A stretch of DNA of 64,000 bases from Pseudomonadota bacterium (GTDB lineage Bacteria > Pseudomonadota > Alphaproteobacteria > Rhizobiales > Xanthobacteraceae), in NCBI GenBank assembly GCA_023422775.1, contig JAFAGM010000064.1, forward strand, positions 5,516-69,515, written 5' to 3'. The position numbers were made by a program, and so were the translations under genes. How positions within the stretch are numbered: position 1 is the first letter of the stretch; each line of letters starts with the position of its first letter. Of this stretch, positions 10,896 to 19,654 are shown in pieces. Below the pieces are notes generated by a model. That model ran no database searches. It was not told the DNA's origin and saw only the letters and a program-made list of their open reading frames with translations.

Positions 10896-11069
10896 TCAAT
10901 GCCGGTCGTTATCAAGGCGGCGCAGTTCGTCCATCAACTCCCGCAACCGGGGTGACAACTCGGTTTCCGGGCGGAAGCTTCGCTGCAACCGTTCGCCGAC
11001 CGCATCGCAGATCGACCGGCAGGTCCGGCGATCAATTTGTTCGACGTCGCTGTTGATTTGGCTGTCCAT
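10896..11069 (-). CDS. Small conserved-type hypothetical protein, 57 residues
   Basis: Starts MDSQINSDVEQIDRRTCR and ends RLRELMDELRRLDNDRH. It is charged, helical in character and has no signal or membrane segment. Its codon choice follows the local GC-rich third-position pattern, unlike overlapping frames. A weak AGAGA lies about six bases upstream. I have no function to offer. Confidence 0.6.
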   Translation of the reverse strand: MDSQINSDVEQIDRRTCRSICDAVGERLQRSFRPETELSPRLRELMDELRRLDNDRH

Positions 11070-11213
11070 GGCAATTCTCTTTGGTCATTCGCTTGACGCG
11101 TTCCATTTCGCAATCCGCGCTGGGTTTGAGCGATCATTTGCAAGTCAAGTCATTGCGAGGGATTTAGTTTCCCGCGCATGGCCGCATGCATTCGTCCGCA
11201 GGTAGCGAATCAT

Positions 11214-11244
11214 GAAAAACGCCCCGGCGCAGCGGCCGGGGCGT
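11214..11244 (-). terminator. Rho-independent terminator of the His/Gly-rich small gene
   Basis: On the minus strand a perfect 9-bp stem (ACGCCCCGG with CCGGGGCGT, 11219–11227 and 11236–11244) is followed directly by a run of T. It lies 17 bp past the stop of the gene at 11262. Confidence 0.85.
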
Positions 11245-11261
11245 TGGGAACTCCAGTCCCA

Positions 11262-11513
11262 TCAGAAGCAGCGATTCACCAGCCGCCAGCGCAGTCCGAA
11301 CGGGGTCGGGACCAGGCGACGCACGTAGCAGCCGCCATATCCGCCGGCGTAATAGGCCGGGCCGCCGACAATGATGCGGGGGCCCCAGCCATGATGATGG
11401 TGATGATGATGCCCGCCATGGCGCCAGCCATGCGCCGAGGCGGAGTTTGGCGCCAGCGCGGCCGCACCGAGTGAAGCCGCGGCCGCAACAACGAGCGAGA
11501 GCTTGCGTAACAT
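11262..11513 (-). CDS. Small secreted His/Gly-rich protein
   Basis: 83 residues. A Sec signal peptide (MLRKLSLVVAAAASLGAAAL… cleaved after SASA, about residue 27) is followed by seven consecutive histidines and a Gly/Tyr/Trp-rich segment (WGPRIIVGGPAYYAGGYGG). The tail has two cysteines. Such proteins are common in Bradyrhizobiaceae; the His run would bind metal ions in vitro, but a biological role is not known. It has its own terminator downstream. Confidence 0.8.
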   Translation of the reverse strand: MLRKLSLVVAAAASLGAAALAPNSASAHGWRHGGHHHHHHHGWGPRIIVGGPAYYAGGYGGCYVRRLVPTPFGLRWRLVNRCF

Positions 11514-11836
11514 GATGGTCTCCTCAAGGTTTGAGGCGCGGAAAGCGCCTTCGGTAAGATCCTCCCGTGACCCCCGGCGAGCCTGCCAGGTGCCCGATTG
11601 TTCGAAGCGTATGGCGGTGAGGCTGAACCGGTCCGTGATGCAGGTCTCACAGAGGGTTCACCTCCATGAAATCGGGGTAATCCGCGCGCCGGGGGGCGGA
11701 TCGAGGCCGGCGCTGCCGGGGCGAAAAGCCGTCAAGGGCGGATGGCCGGGCGCGTCACGGGGTCCCTTGCCGTGGCGGGGTGGCGCCGATATAAGCCCCG
11801 CAACTCTCCACATCAGCGTTTTGTAAGGACGAACAA
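11514..11836. promoter_or_regulatory. Divergent intergenic region upstream of ndk
   Basis: A 323-bp gap between the small His-rich gene (minus) and ndk (plus). I see only a minor GGCGC/GCGCC hairpin near 11543–11557 and the ndk ribosome binding site AAGGA about eight bases before its ATG. No gene was supported. Confidence 0.45.
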
Positions 11837-12259
11837 ATGGCGATTGAACGCACTTTCTCGATTATCAAGCCGGACGCGACCGAGCGCAATCTGACCGGCG
11901 CCGTGAACGCGCTGATCGAGAAGGCCGGGCTCCGCATCGTGGCCCAGAAGCGCATTCGCATGACCCGCCAACAGGCCGAAACCTTCTATGCCGTTCACAA
12001 GGCGCGTCCGTTCTTCGGCGAACTGGTCGATTTCATGACATCGGGTCCGGTCGTGGTGCAGGTGCTGGAGGGCGAGGGCGCCGTGTTGAAATATCGCGAC
12101 GTGATGGGCGCGACCGATCCGTCGAAGGCGGCTGACGGCACCATCCGCAAGGTCCACGCAAAGTCGATCGGCGAGAACTCGGTGCACGGGTCGGATGCGC
12201 CGGAGACCGCCGCGATCGAAATCGCGCAGTTCTTTTCGGGCAACGAAATCGTCGGCTGA
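11837..12259 (+). CDS. ndk: Nucleoside diphosphate kinase
   Basis: It moves the gamma phosphate between nucleoside triphosphates and diphosphates through a phosphohistidine. 140 residues, standard length. The start ERTFSIIKPDA contains K11 and the active-site signature NSVHGSD holds the catalytic His117. R87 and R104 fit the nucleotide site. Good AAGGA ribosome site. Monocistronic between the His-rich gene and the TerC gene. Confidence 0.97.
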   Translation: MAIERTFSIIKPDATERNLTGAVNALIEKAGLRIVAQKRIRMTRQQAETFYAVHKARPFFGELVDFMTSGPVVVQVLEGEGAVLKYRDVMGATDPSKAADGTIRKVHAKSIGENSVHGSDAPETAAIEIAQFFSGNEIVG

Positions 12260-12326
12260 GCGATTGGGGCAGCGGCAAACGATAGCCGCATGTGACGGCT
12301 GAGAAGGCCTGGGGGAGAGAGAAGCT

Positions 12327-13166
12327 GTGAACTGGTTGTGGCAAATGTTCGATCCGGCGACGATCTCGGCGTTCTTCACCCAGTTCCAGGCCGAGATGCA
12401 GCAACCCGCTTTCTGGGTCGCGCTCGGCAAGATCATGTGGATCAACATCCTGCTGTCGGGCGACAACGCGCTTGTCATCGCGATGGCGTGCCGGGGCCTG
12501 CCGCCGCGCCAGCGGTTCTGGGGCATGATCCTCGGCGCCGGTGTTGCGGTGTTCCTGCGCATCATCTTCACCGGTATCGTCGTGACGTTGATGGGTCTGC
12601 CGTTCCTCAAGCTGGTCGGTGGATTGGCGCTGCTCGTGATCGCGGCGAAGCTGCTGGTGCCCGAACAGGAGGGCGAGGGCGACGTTCACGCAGCGGCGCA
12701 CCTGTGGGCGGCCGTCCAGATCGTGGCGATCGCGGATATCGTGATGAGCCTCGACAACGTCATCGCGGTTGCCGCGGCCGCCAACGGCAGCATTCCCCTG
12801 CTTGTCATCGGACTTGCCATCAGCGTTCCCCTGATCGTCGCGGGCGCTGCGCTGATCATGGCGCTCCTCACGCGCCTGCCCGCCCTGGTATGGGCCGGCG
12901 CCGGCCTGCTGGGCTGGATCGCCGGCGAGGTCATGGCGACCGACCCTGCGCTGCAACCGTCGCTGCACGCCTTCTTCAGCGGCCCGGTCGGCGTCGGCCT
13001 CGACGGCATCCTCACGTCGATCGGCCTGGGGCCGCAATTCGCCAATGGCGGTCATGGCGGAGAGGTCGTGCTGGGGCTGCTCGGCATCGCCGTGGTGCTG
13101 GTTGCGGGATCGATCTGGCGCAAGCGCAGGCTCGAGGGCGCCGAGCATTCCGCGAAGGCCGCTTAG
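12327..13166 (+). CDS. TerC family integral membrane protein (YjbE type)
   Basis: 279 residues with about seven hydrophobic segments. The TerC signature occurs twice: NILLSGDNALVIAMA (about residues 38–52) and DIVMSLDNVIAVAAAA (about 138–153), each with an acidic Asp in a membrane helix. Members of the family are linked to metal ion export and to metalation of secreted proteins; the ion is not known here. It starts at GTG with GGGGGAGAGAGA upstream. A hairpin follows the stop. Confidence 0.88.
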   Translation: MNWLWQMFDPATISAFFTQFQAEMQQPAFWVALGKIMWINILLSGDNALVIAMACRGLPPRQRFWGMILGAGVAVFLRIIFTGIVVTLMGLPFLKLVGGLALLVIAAKLLVPEQEGEGDVHAAAHLWAAVQIVAIADIVMSLDNVIAVAAAANGSIPLLVIGLAISVPLIVAGAALIMALLTRLPALVWAGAGLLGWIAGEVMATDPALQPSLHAFFSGPVGVGLDGILTSIGLGPQFANGGHGGEVVLGLLGIAVVLVAGSIWRKRRLEGAEHSAKAA

Positions 13167-13188
13167 CGCGACCGATTGGATCTCGGCG

Positions 13189-13208
13189 GCGCGGGCATAA
13201 GCCCGCGC
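13189..13208 (+). terminator. Probable terminator of the TerC-family gene
   Basis: Perfect 8-bp stem GCGCGGGC/GCCCGCGC with an ATAA loop, 22 bp after the stop. The T-run is poor (TTCC), so efficiency is uncertain. Confidence 0.5.
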
Positions 13209-13429
13209 TTCCGCAGCGCAGGCCGTCAGCGGCCCGGGTTGGCTGCGCCGAGAGAAATCACGGTCGGAATCCTCGATTCCCGGTTCGGTTTCAGGGAACG
13301 ATTCGAGCGCAGGAAAATTATGCAATCAGTGTCCCAGGGATAGACACATCGTACTCCGGCGGCCGCCGATTGCAGTCCTGCCCCCAAGGCGCATTGGCAG
13401 CCGCTTTCCTTTGGTTTGTCGCCCTCGCC

Positions 13430-13645
13430 ATGAAGGATTTCGCCAACGCGTCGTTTCCGCCCGAGGTCATCTCGGTGATGCGGGATGCGCTTGACGCCGC
13501 GGTCGCTTCGCTTCCCGAGCCGGTGAGTTCTACCCAGGTTCAATTTCTCGCCGAGGCGATCCTGCGTGCGGCCCACAGGGGCGAGCGCGATGCGACCGCA
13601 CTGGAAAGGCTCGCACTGCTGGAGTTGCAGATCAGGCCGCGGTAG
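13430..13645 (+). CDS. Small hypothetical protein, 71 residues
   Basis: Begins MKDFANASFPPEVISVM and ends LERLALLELQIRPR. It is predicted helical, with no signal peptide. The longer frame reaching back to 12338 is a shadow of the TerC gene, so I use the ATG at 13430. I recall similar short proteins in Bradyrhizobium genomes but no function. Confidence 0.65.
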   Translation: MKDFANASFPPEVISVMRDALDAAVASLPEPVSSTQVQFLAEAILRAAHRGERDATALERLALLELQIRPR

Positions 13646-13885
13646 CCAACCAATGCCTGGCGAGGCCGGCGATTTCACTTTCTCACCGACGAGCAAGATC
13701 GCGCCGCCTACGTCGCGCGCCGGACGCGAGGGGCACGAACATGCAACGCCTCGGGACTCCAGGCAGATGTTCCAGTTCAGTGCATTTCGACGCGAGGCGT
13801 GATCCTTGAATCTTTCTGCGAACGGGCCACCCCCGGATCTGGTCCGTGTTCAGACCGGGTGGGGTACGCGTCGCTCGAAAATATT

Positions 13886-14290
13886 CTAATGCGCCATGCC
13901 GCGTGCCACTTCCTGGCAGGCCTCCATGCAGCGGCGGCAGCTATCGGCGCAAAAGCGGCAATGTTCGTGCATGCCGGCATGCTTTTGACATTCCTCGGCG
14001 CACAGCCGGCAGGCGGCGGCGCACACGCTGAGCATCCGGCGCATCACTTCGTCGTCGGAGCCGGTGCGGCGCGTCATGATGCGGCCGGTGATGTTGCAGA
14101 TGTCGGCGCAATCCAGGTCCAGCCGGATGCATTGGGTAAGGTCCTGCACCATGCGTTCCGACAGGCATGCATCAGCGCAGGAAGTACAGATCTGGACGCA
14201 GGAATAGCATTCCTCGATACAGCGGATCAGGGCGTCGTCGGGTCGGCCCTGGACGGCTGGATGGGTGCTGATCATTTCGCGTGCGTGCAT
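13886..14290 (-). CDS. Four-helix-bundle, Cys-rich copper-storage-type protein (DUF326/Csp)
   Basis: 134 residues with 18 cysteines, most spaced CxxC or CxxxC along four helices (for example CIEECYSCVQICTSCADAC and CRFCADSCRRCMEAC), plus several His and Met. This is the pattern of Csp proteins, four-helix bundles whose inward-facing thiolates hold many Cu(I) ions. There is no signal peptide or Tat motif, so it should be cytosolic like Csp3. No copper pump or CueR-type regulator is adjacent. Copper binding is inferred from family and Cys layout. Confidence 0.85.
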   Translation of the reverse strand: MHAREMISTHPAVQGRPDDALIRCIEECYSCVQICTSCADACLSERMVQDLTQCIRLDLDCADICNITGRIMTRRTGSDDEVMRRMLSVCAAACRLCAEECQKHAGMHEHCRFCADSCRRCMEACQEVARGMAH

Positions 14291-14360
14291 GGCTGGGCTC
14301 CCGGCTGGAGGGACAGGCCGCCGTCAGGGCGGCCCACCGTTCAAGTGCTGGAGGGGAGCG

Positions 14361-15863
14361 TCAGTTCCGCACGATCGAACCAATGCGGCCGACCAGCCGC
14401 GCCAGTTGCTTGAACCGGCTGCCGACACGGTCGGCGACGAGATCGACCATGCGGTGCTCGAACACCAGCATCAGCTTGCGGCCGCGGGTACGGAAATGCG
14501 TCGCGGGCAGTACGCCGGTACGCGCCGCCGAAATCAGATGGGCGACGCGGAACGCCGCGCCGAGAAGGCGGGCGCGTTCATCCATTGCCGCCGGCACCAG
14601 CTCGCGGATGCGGGTCGGCGGTTCGTTTTCCTCGCTCAGGCCCGCATAGCGGTAGAACACCGAGAGTGCGACAAAGGCGCGGCCCTGATGGCTGATCGAG
14701 CCGAAATTGCCGTTGGTGATCAGGCTCAGCGTCTCCTCGCCGCGATGGTCGGGATGCACGCGCCATCCAATGTCGGACAACAGGCAGGCGGCGTGGCGCA
14801 GGCGGCGATCTTCCGGCGTCTCCCGCAGCTTCACCACCCTGACCAGTCGATCGGTCCATTCGACCAGTTCCTCGGCATGGCGTGCGGACCGCGACAGCAA
14901 CCCGTTCAGGGTTTGCGCGGCGCAGATGAAGCCGTCCCTGGCGCGTTCCTGCTGCGGCAGCATCTCGTAGAGCAAGCCCTCGCGCACGCCGAAGGTCGAG
15001 AACACGATCGTCTTCGGCCTGCCGACGCGGATGATGTATTCGAGCACCAGCGCCGCATAGGTCAGCAGCGGACGCCGCGCGTCGGCGACGACTTCGATGT
15101 CGGCGAGCATGTTGGCCGCCACGAGCCGCCGCAGGCGCCGCGCGAAATCCAGCGCGTCGGCAGCAGGGATCTCGTAGCCGTGCATCACCCGCAGCGGATA
15201 GCCGCTCTGCACGATGTGGATGCGTGCCAGCGCGCGCCAGGTGCCGCCGACCGCGTAGAAGGTGCGGCCGTGGCCGGCCTTGAGCTGGTCCAGCCCGGCC
15301 AGGTCGGCGCTGACGATGCGTTCGGCGCGCTTCAGCGATTTGTGCGAAAGATCCTGCAGCGCCAGGCTTCCGAGTGGCAGGGTCACGCCGCCGCCGACGC
15401 GGCCGCGATGCAGGTCGATCAGTTCGAGCGAACCGCCGCCGAGATCGCCGACGATGCCGTCGGGATGGTGGACGCCGGAGACGACGCCGAGCGCGGACAG
15501 TTTCGCCTCGCGCGGCCCCGAAAGTATTTCAATCGGAACGCCGCAGATGCGTTCGGCCTGCGCAATGAAGTCAGGACCGTTGGAGGCATCGCGGCAGGCG
15601 GCGGTGGCGATCGCATAGACGCGGCCGACCTGCTGAATGCGGCACAGCGCGCGAAAGCGCCGCAGCGATGTCAGAGCCTTGGTGACAGCGTCGGCCGAGA
15701 GAAGCCCGGTGCTCTGGACCTCGCGGCCCAGCCCGCACAGCGCCTTTTCGTTGAAGACGGTGACGAGGCTGCGCGTCATCGTCTCGTAGACGACGAGACG
15801 AACCGAGTTCGAACCGATATCGATGACGGCGACGCTGGAAGCGCGCTTGCGCGGTCGCTTCAC
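14361..15863 (-). CDS. ppx: Exopolyphosphatase / Ppx-GppA family phosphatase
   Basis: 500 residues. The ASKHA-fold phosphate loops are clear: AVIDIGSNSVRLVV (about 12–25) and VGDLGGGSLELIDL (about 142–155). A conserved Glu lies in ILSGPREAKL and a C-terminal HD-like helical region follows (LRHAACLLSDIGWRVHPDHRGEE). The enzyme removes terminal phosphate from polyphosphate or from pppGpp; the family does not always separate the two. It starts 16 bp after the ppk stop on the same strand, so synthesis and breakdown enzymes are probably co-expressed. Confidence 0.93.
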   Translation of the reverse strand: MKRPRKRASSVAVIDIGSNSVRLVVYETMTRSLVTVFNEKALCGLGREVQSTGLLSADAVTKALTSLRRFRALCRIQQVGRVYAIATAACRDASNGPDFIAQAERICGVPIEILSGPREAKLSALGVVSGVHHPDGIVGDLGGGSLELIDLHRGRVGGGVTLPLGSLALQDLSHKSLKRAERIVSADLAGLDQLKAGHGRTFYAVGGTWRALARIHIVQSGYPLRVMHGYEIPAADALDFARRLRRLVAANMLADIEVVADARRPLLTYAALVLEYIIRVGRPKTIVFSTFGVREGLLYEMLPQQERARDGFICAAQTLNGLLSRSARHAEELVEWTDRLVRVVKLRETPEDRRLRHAACLLSDIGWRVHPDHRGEETLSLITNGNFGSISHQGRAFVALSVFYRYAGLSEENEPPTRIRELVPAAMDERARLLGAAFRVAHLISAARTGVLPATHFRTRGRKLMLVFEHRMVDLVADRVGSRFKQLARLVGRIGSIVRN

Positions 15864-15878
15864 CGTCGCGATCTCCTG

Positions 15879-18092
15879 CTATTGCGGTTGCTGGCGCTCG
15901 TTACGGCGCGTGAGGCGGCGCGGCGAAGATTCCTTGAGAGACTTTCCACGGCCTGACAGACTCGGATTCGTCATGAAATAGTTATGCAGGTTGAACGGCT
16001 CTTCGCCTTTCGCGGCCTTCATACGCGTTGAGGACCCGTCGGGCAACAATTGCCAGCTCTGCTCGGTATCCTTCAAGTTCGCGACCATGATCTGCTCGAG
16101 AACCTGCTGATGTACCGTCGGATTCTGCAATGGGCAGAGGATTTCGACGCGGCGGTCGAGGTTCCGCGGCATCATGTCGGCCGACGAGATATACACAGCC
16201 GCTTTCGCGCCGGGCAGGCCCTGACCCATACCAAAGCAGTAGATTCGGCCGTGCTCAAGGAAGCGACCGATGATCGACTTGACCCGGATGTTTTCCGAAA
16301 GTCCTGCTATGCCGGGCCGCAGGCAGCAGATGCCGCGCACCACCAGCTCGATCGACACGCCGGCTTGTGACGCTTCGTAGAGAGCGTCAATGACGTCAGG
16401 ATCGACCAGCGAATTCATCTTCATCCAGATCGCGGCCGGCTTGCCGTGCCGCGCGTGATTGGCCTCGCCCCTGATGTGTTCGATGATGCGCTTGCGCAGC
16501 GTCAGCGGCGACACCGCCATCCGCTCGATGTCGCTCGGCTCGGCATAGCCGGTGATGTAGTTGAACACGCGCGCCGCGTCGCGGCCGATGATCGGGTCCG
16601 AGGTGAAATAGGAAAGATCCGTATAGATGCGCGCCGTCACCGGATGATAGTTGCCGGTGCCGGTGTGGACGTAGGTCGCGAGATTGCCGCCCTCTCGCCG
16701 CACCACCATCGACAGCTTGGCGTGGGTCTTCAGTTCGATGAATCCATACACCACCTGCACGCCGGCGCGTTCGAGGTCGCGCGCCCAGCGGATGTTGGCT
16801 TCCTCGTCGAAGCGCGCCTTCAGCTCGATCAGCGCGGTGACGGATTTGCCGGCCTCGGCCGCCTCGGCCAGCGCGCGCACGATCGGCGAGTTGTTCGAGG
16901 TACGGTAGAGCGTCTGCTTGATCGCTACCACATCGGGATCGCGCGCCGCCTGCTGCAGGAACTGCACGACGACGTCGAAGGATTCGTAAGGGTGATGGAC
17001 GATCAGGTCCTTCTGGCGGATCGCGGCGAAGATGTCGCCGCCATGGTCGCGCACCCGTTCGGGATGGCGTGGAACGTAGGGCGTGAATTCGAGGTCGGGG
17101 CGATCGAGGCGGGTGAGCTGCGAAAGCTCGTTCATCGCCAGCACGCCATCGACCAGAAACACCTCGTCGTCGGCCGCCGAAAGCGCCTGCTGCACGAAGG
17201 TGCGCAGCTCCTCCGGCATCTTGGCGTCCATCTCGAGGCGGATGACAGAACCGCGCCGGCGCCGCTTCAGCGCGGTCTCGAACACGCGAACCAGGTCTTC
17301 CGCCTCTTCCTCGATTTCCAGTTCGGAGTCGCGGATGATGCGGAATGCGCCCTGGCCCTTGACGGTGTAGCCGGGAAACAGTCGCCCGATGAACAGGCCG
17401 GTGGCCTGTTCGAGCGGGATCAGGTGCACGCTGCCGTCGCCGGTCGCGGGCATGCGGATGAATCGGTCGATCTTCCCGGGCATGCGGATCAGCGCATTCA
17501 TCGGCCTGCCGTCGGCTACGCGCGTCAGCTGCAGGGCGATCGTGAAGCCGAGGCTCGGGATGAACGGGAACGGGTGCGCTGGATCGATCGCCAGCGGCGT
17601 CAGCAGCGGGAAGATGCTGCGGAGGAAATGATCCTCGAGCCAGGTTCGGTCCGCCTTGGTGAAGTCGTGGCCATCGACCAGCTTGATGCCGGCCTCCGAC
17701 AGGACGGCACGCAGATCGCGCCAGATCGCCTGCTGGTCGGAGGCAAGTTCGGAAACGGTCCTGTTGATGAGGACGAGCTGTTCGGACGGCGTCAGGCCGT
17801 CGGGGCTGCGTTCGGCGATGCCTTCGCGGACCTGTGCCTTGATACCGGCGACGCGGACCATGAAGAACTCATCAAGGTTATTGGCGGAAATCGACAGGAA
17901 CCGCACCCGCTCCAGCACTGGGTGGCCGGGATTCACAGATTCCTCGAGCACCCGGCGGTTGAAATGCAGCCAGGAGAGCTCACGGTTAATGAATCGCTCG
18001 GGGCTCGTCGCAATCGCAGGAGGGGTCTCAGCGATCGATTCTTTTTCCTTGGTTTCAATAACTTGTGCCGATTCCATGAAGCTTCGATCCAT
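15879..18092 (-). CDS. ppk: Polyphosphate kinase 1
   Basis: PPK1 makes polyphosphate from ATP reversibly. 737 residues, normal length. The N-terminal domain opens with INRELSWLHFNRRVLEES. The phosphorylated histidine lies in YVHTGTGNYHPVTARIYTDL, equivalent to E. coli His435, and a second conserved block is SSADMMPRNLDRRVE. Binding residues such as KQTLYRT are present. A basic C-terminal tail extends beyond E. coli PPK. It is upstream of ppx in one transcription unit. Confidence 0.96.
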   Translation of the reverse strand: MDRSFMESAQVIETKEKESIAETPPAIATSPERFINRELSWLHFNRRVLEESVNPGHPVLERVRFLSISANNLDEFFMVRVAGIKAQVREGIAERSPDGLTPSEQLVLINRTVSELASDQQAIWRDLRAVLSEAGIKLVDGHDFTKADRTWLEDHFLRSIFPLLTPLAIDPAHPFPFIPSLGFTIALQLTRVADGRPMNALIRMPGKIDRFIRMPATGDGSVHLIPLEQATGLFIGRLFPGYTVKGQGAFRIIRDSELEIEEEAEDLVRVFETALKRRRRGSVIRLEMDAKMPEELRTFVQQALSAADDEVFLVDGVLAMNELSQLTRLDRPDLEFTPYVPRHPERVRDHGGDIFAAIRQKDLIVHHPYESFDVVVQFLQQAARDPDVVAIKQTLYRTSNNSPIVRALAEAAEAGKSVTALIELKARFDEEANIRWARDLERAGVQVVYGFIELKTHAKLSMVVRREGGNLATYVHTGTGNYHPVTARIYTDLSYFTSDPIIGRDAARVFNYITGYAEPSDIERMAVSPLTLRKRIIEHIRGEANHARHGKPAAIWMKMNSLVDPDVIDALYEASQAGVSIELVVRGICCLRPGIAGLSENIRVKSIIGRFLEHGRIYCFGMGQGLPGAKAAVYISSADMMPRNLDRRVEILCPLQNPTVHQQVLEQIMVANLKDTEQSWQLLPDGSSTRMKAAKGEEPFNLHNYFMTNPSLSGRGKSLKESSPRRLTRRNERQQPQ

Positions 18093-18216
18093 CTCAGGCG
18101 CAGTGCGGGCTACCCTGGGCGCAACGCAGCGCGGAGCATGTGATACGCCGATGACGTTTCAATGACATTGATGTTCCGCTTCTACCCGCCGTCAAGGCGG
18201 CAAGGCGTCCGGCCCC

Positions 18217-18894
18217 TCAGGCGTCGCGGAGCAGTTCCGCGGCCAGGGCGCGGGTCACCGGCCGGCCAAGCCGCAAGGCCTCGGTGTCCAGAAGATCGAC
18301 CGCGCGGCGGGCGGCGGCATAGGACCGTTCGATCCGGTTGGTGAGGTAGCTCACGACCGCCTCGTCGATGCTCAACTGCCGGTCCGCGCAAAACTTGACG
18401 ATCAGTCCGCGAAACAGGAGATCGTCCGGCTGCAGTAGCGACACGACCGGCGCCGCGCGCAGCCGCGACCTGAGATCGCGCAGTTCGACCTCGAACGCCG
18501 ACGGCGGAACGCGGGCCGTGATCAGAACCGAAGCGTCATCCTCGCGCGCGAGATTCAACAGATGGAACATCGCGCGTTCGTCGAAACCGGAAGGTTTCAG
18601 GTCTTCGACCACCAGAGCGCCCGTGGCCAGCGCGCCGGGAACGGTCGCAGCGGTCAGCGCATGGGCTGACGTCGAGCGGGCGCCGGCCTGTTCGGCCCAG
18701 ATCGCGGCGAGGTGGCTTTTGCCCGAGCCCTCCGGTCCTACCAGCAGCATGACGCGGTTCGGCCAGTCGGGCCAGCTTTCGATCAGCGAGAGCGCGGCTT
18801 CATTGGCGGGGCCTTCGAGAAAATTGTCGCGGGTCAGGCTCTCCGCGTGCGGCAACGCAAAGGCAAGCTGACGAGGTTGAACGCGGACTGCCAC
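18217..18894 (-). CDS. hdaA: HdaA, DnaA-related regulator of replication initiation
   Basis: 225 residues resembling a stand-alone DnaA AAA+ domain. The N-terminal RQLAFALPHAESLTRDNF is the clamp-contact and Hda opening pattern; QLAFAL resembles the beta-clamp-binding QL(S/A)L motif of Hda. Walker A is GPEGSGKSHLA (about 53–63); Walker B is weak (ALVVEDL). There is no DNA-binding domain IV. In Caulobacter, HdaA with the clamp promotes ATP hydrolysis by DnaA to prevent re-initiation. Its position beside ppk and a CDP-alcohol transferase gene fits alphaproteobacteria. Confidence 0.88.
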   Translation of the reverse strand: MAVRVQPRQLAFALPHAESLTRDNFLEGPANEAALSLIESWPDWPNRVMLLVGPEGSGKSHLAAIWAEQAGARSTSAHALTAATVPGALATGALVVEDLKPSGFDERAMFHLLNLAREDDASVLITARVPPSAFEVELRDLRSRLRAAPVVSLLQPDDLLFRGLIVKFCADRQLSIDEAVVSYLTNRIERSYAAARRAVDLLDTEALRLGRPVTRALAAELLRDA

Positions 18895-18918
18895 GCAAGT
18901 CTCCAGGCCGGGATCGCG

Positions 18919-18953
18919 GCGTTTTCAGGCGGAGTGGAGAAAACGCGTCAAAA
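18919..18953. repeat. Shortened GCGTTTTC/GAAAACGC repeat
   Basis: 35-bp element with the same ends and the AGTGGA core as 7693–7742, but lacking its middle ATACCGGTTCGCG segment. It lies between hdaA and the phosphatidyltransferase gene. Confidence 0.55.
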
Positions 18954-18962
18954 GCAACGTGT

Positions 18963-19505
18963 CTACCTCGCTTCGATCGTACTCATGTGCCGCACCCACT
19001 CGACGAGATAGAGCGAGACGGAAACCAAAGTAAAGACCGTAACAAAGCCCATCAGGATCACGTCATAGGGCGCCGGCTTGAAGTTGAAGCCGAGCGAAGC
19101 CAGCACCAGCGCCGCGAACGCCACCTGCGCCACCGTGTTGAGCTTCGACACCATCAAGGGTTTCATCGGGATCGGCTTGTCGAACAGCCACGACACGATC
19201 ACGGCGGTGACGATCATGATGTCGCGGGACACCACGAGGATCACGATCCAGCGCGGCACCGCGCCCCAGATTCCGAGCGCGACATAGATCGAGACCAGCA
19301 GCGCCTTGTCGGCCAGCGGATCGAGCAGGGCGCCCAGTTCGCTCTGCATGTTGAAGCGCTTGGCCAGAAAGCCGTCCACGGCGTCGCTGACGCCGGCGAT
19401 GACGAAGATCGCGAAGGCGATTTCCATCTGGCTGGAGACGATCGCCCAGACGATGACGGGCACCAGAATGATGCGCCCCAGCGTAATGATGTTCGGAATG
19501 CTCAA
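18963..19505 (-). CDS. CDP-alcohol phosphatidyltransferase (PgsA-like)
   Basis: 180 residues with about five hydrophobic segments and an opening MSIPNIITLGRIILVPVIVW typical of PgsA. The catalytic signature D-x2-D-G-x2-A-x9-G-x3-D-x3-D is present at about residues 41–67 (DAVDGFLAK…GALLDPLAD); Lys replaces the usual Arg after the Ala. It probably makes phosphatidylglycerol phosphate from CDP-diacylglycerol and glycerol 3-phosphate, but other CDP-alcohol substrates are possible. It is divergent from purM. Confidence 0.88.
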   Translation of the reverse strand: MSIPNIITLGRIILVPVIVWAIVSSQMEIAFAIFVIAGVSDAVDGFLAKRFNMQSELGALLDPLADKALLVSIYVALGIWGAVPRWIVILVVSRDIMIVTAVIVSWLFDKPIPMKPLMVSKLNTVAQVAFAALVLASLGFNFKPAPYDVILMGFVTVFTLVSVSLYLVEWVRHMSTIEAR

Positions 19506-19654
19506 CTCGGTCGCTTCCCGACTCCCGGTTCCTGATCCGGCCCATGGCGGGATCGGCCGGTTATTATCTACATAGTATATGTGTGAAGCGCCTGCGAGCC
19601 ATTGCAGGAACGCTGAATTCCTCGTAACCAGCCGTCATCATACTGGAATTTGGC

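Noticed and set aside
12338..13645. Plus-strand 435-residue frame over the TerC gene
   Set aside because: Arg/Pro-rich shadow of TerC for most of its length; only the last 71 codons (from 13430) look like a gene.
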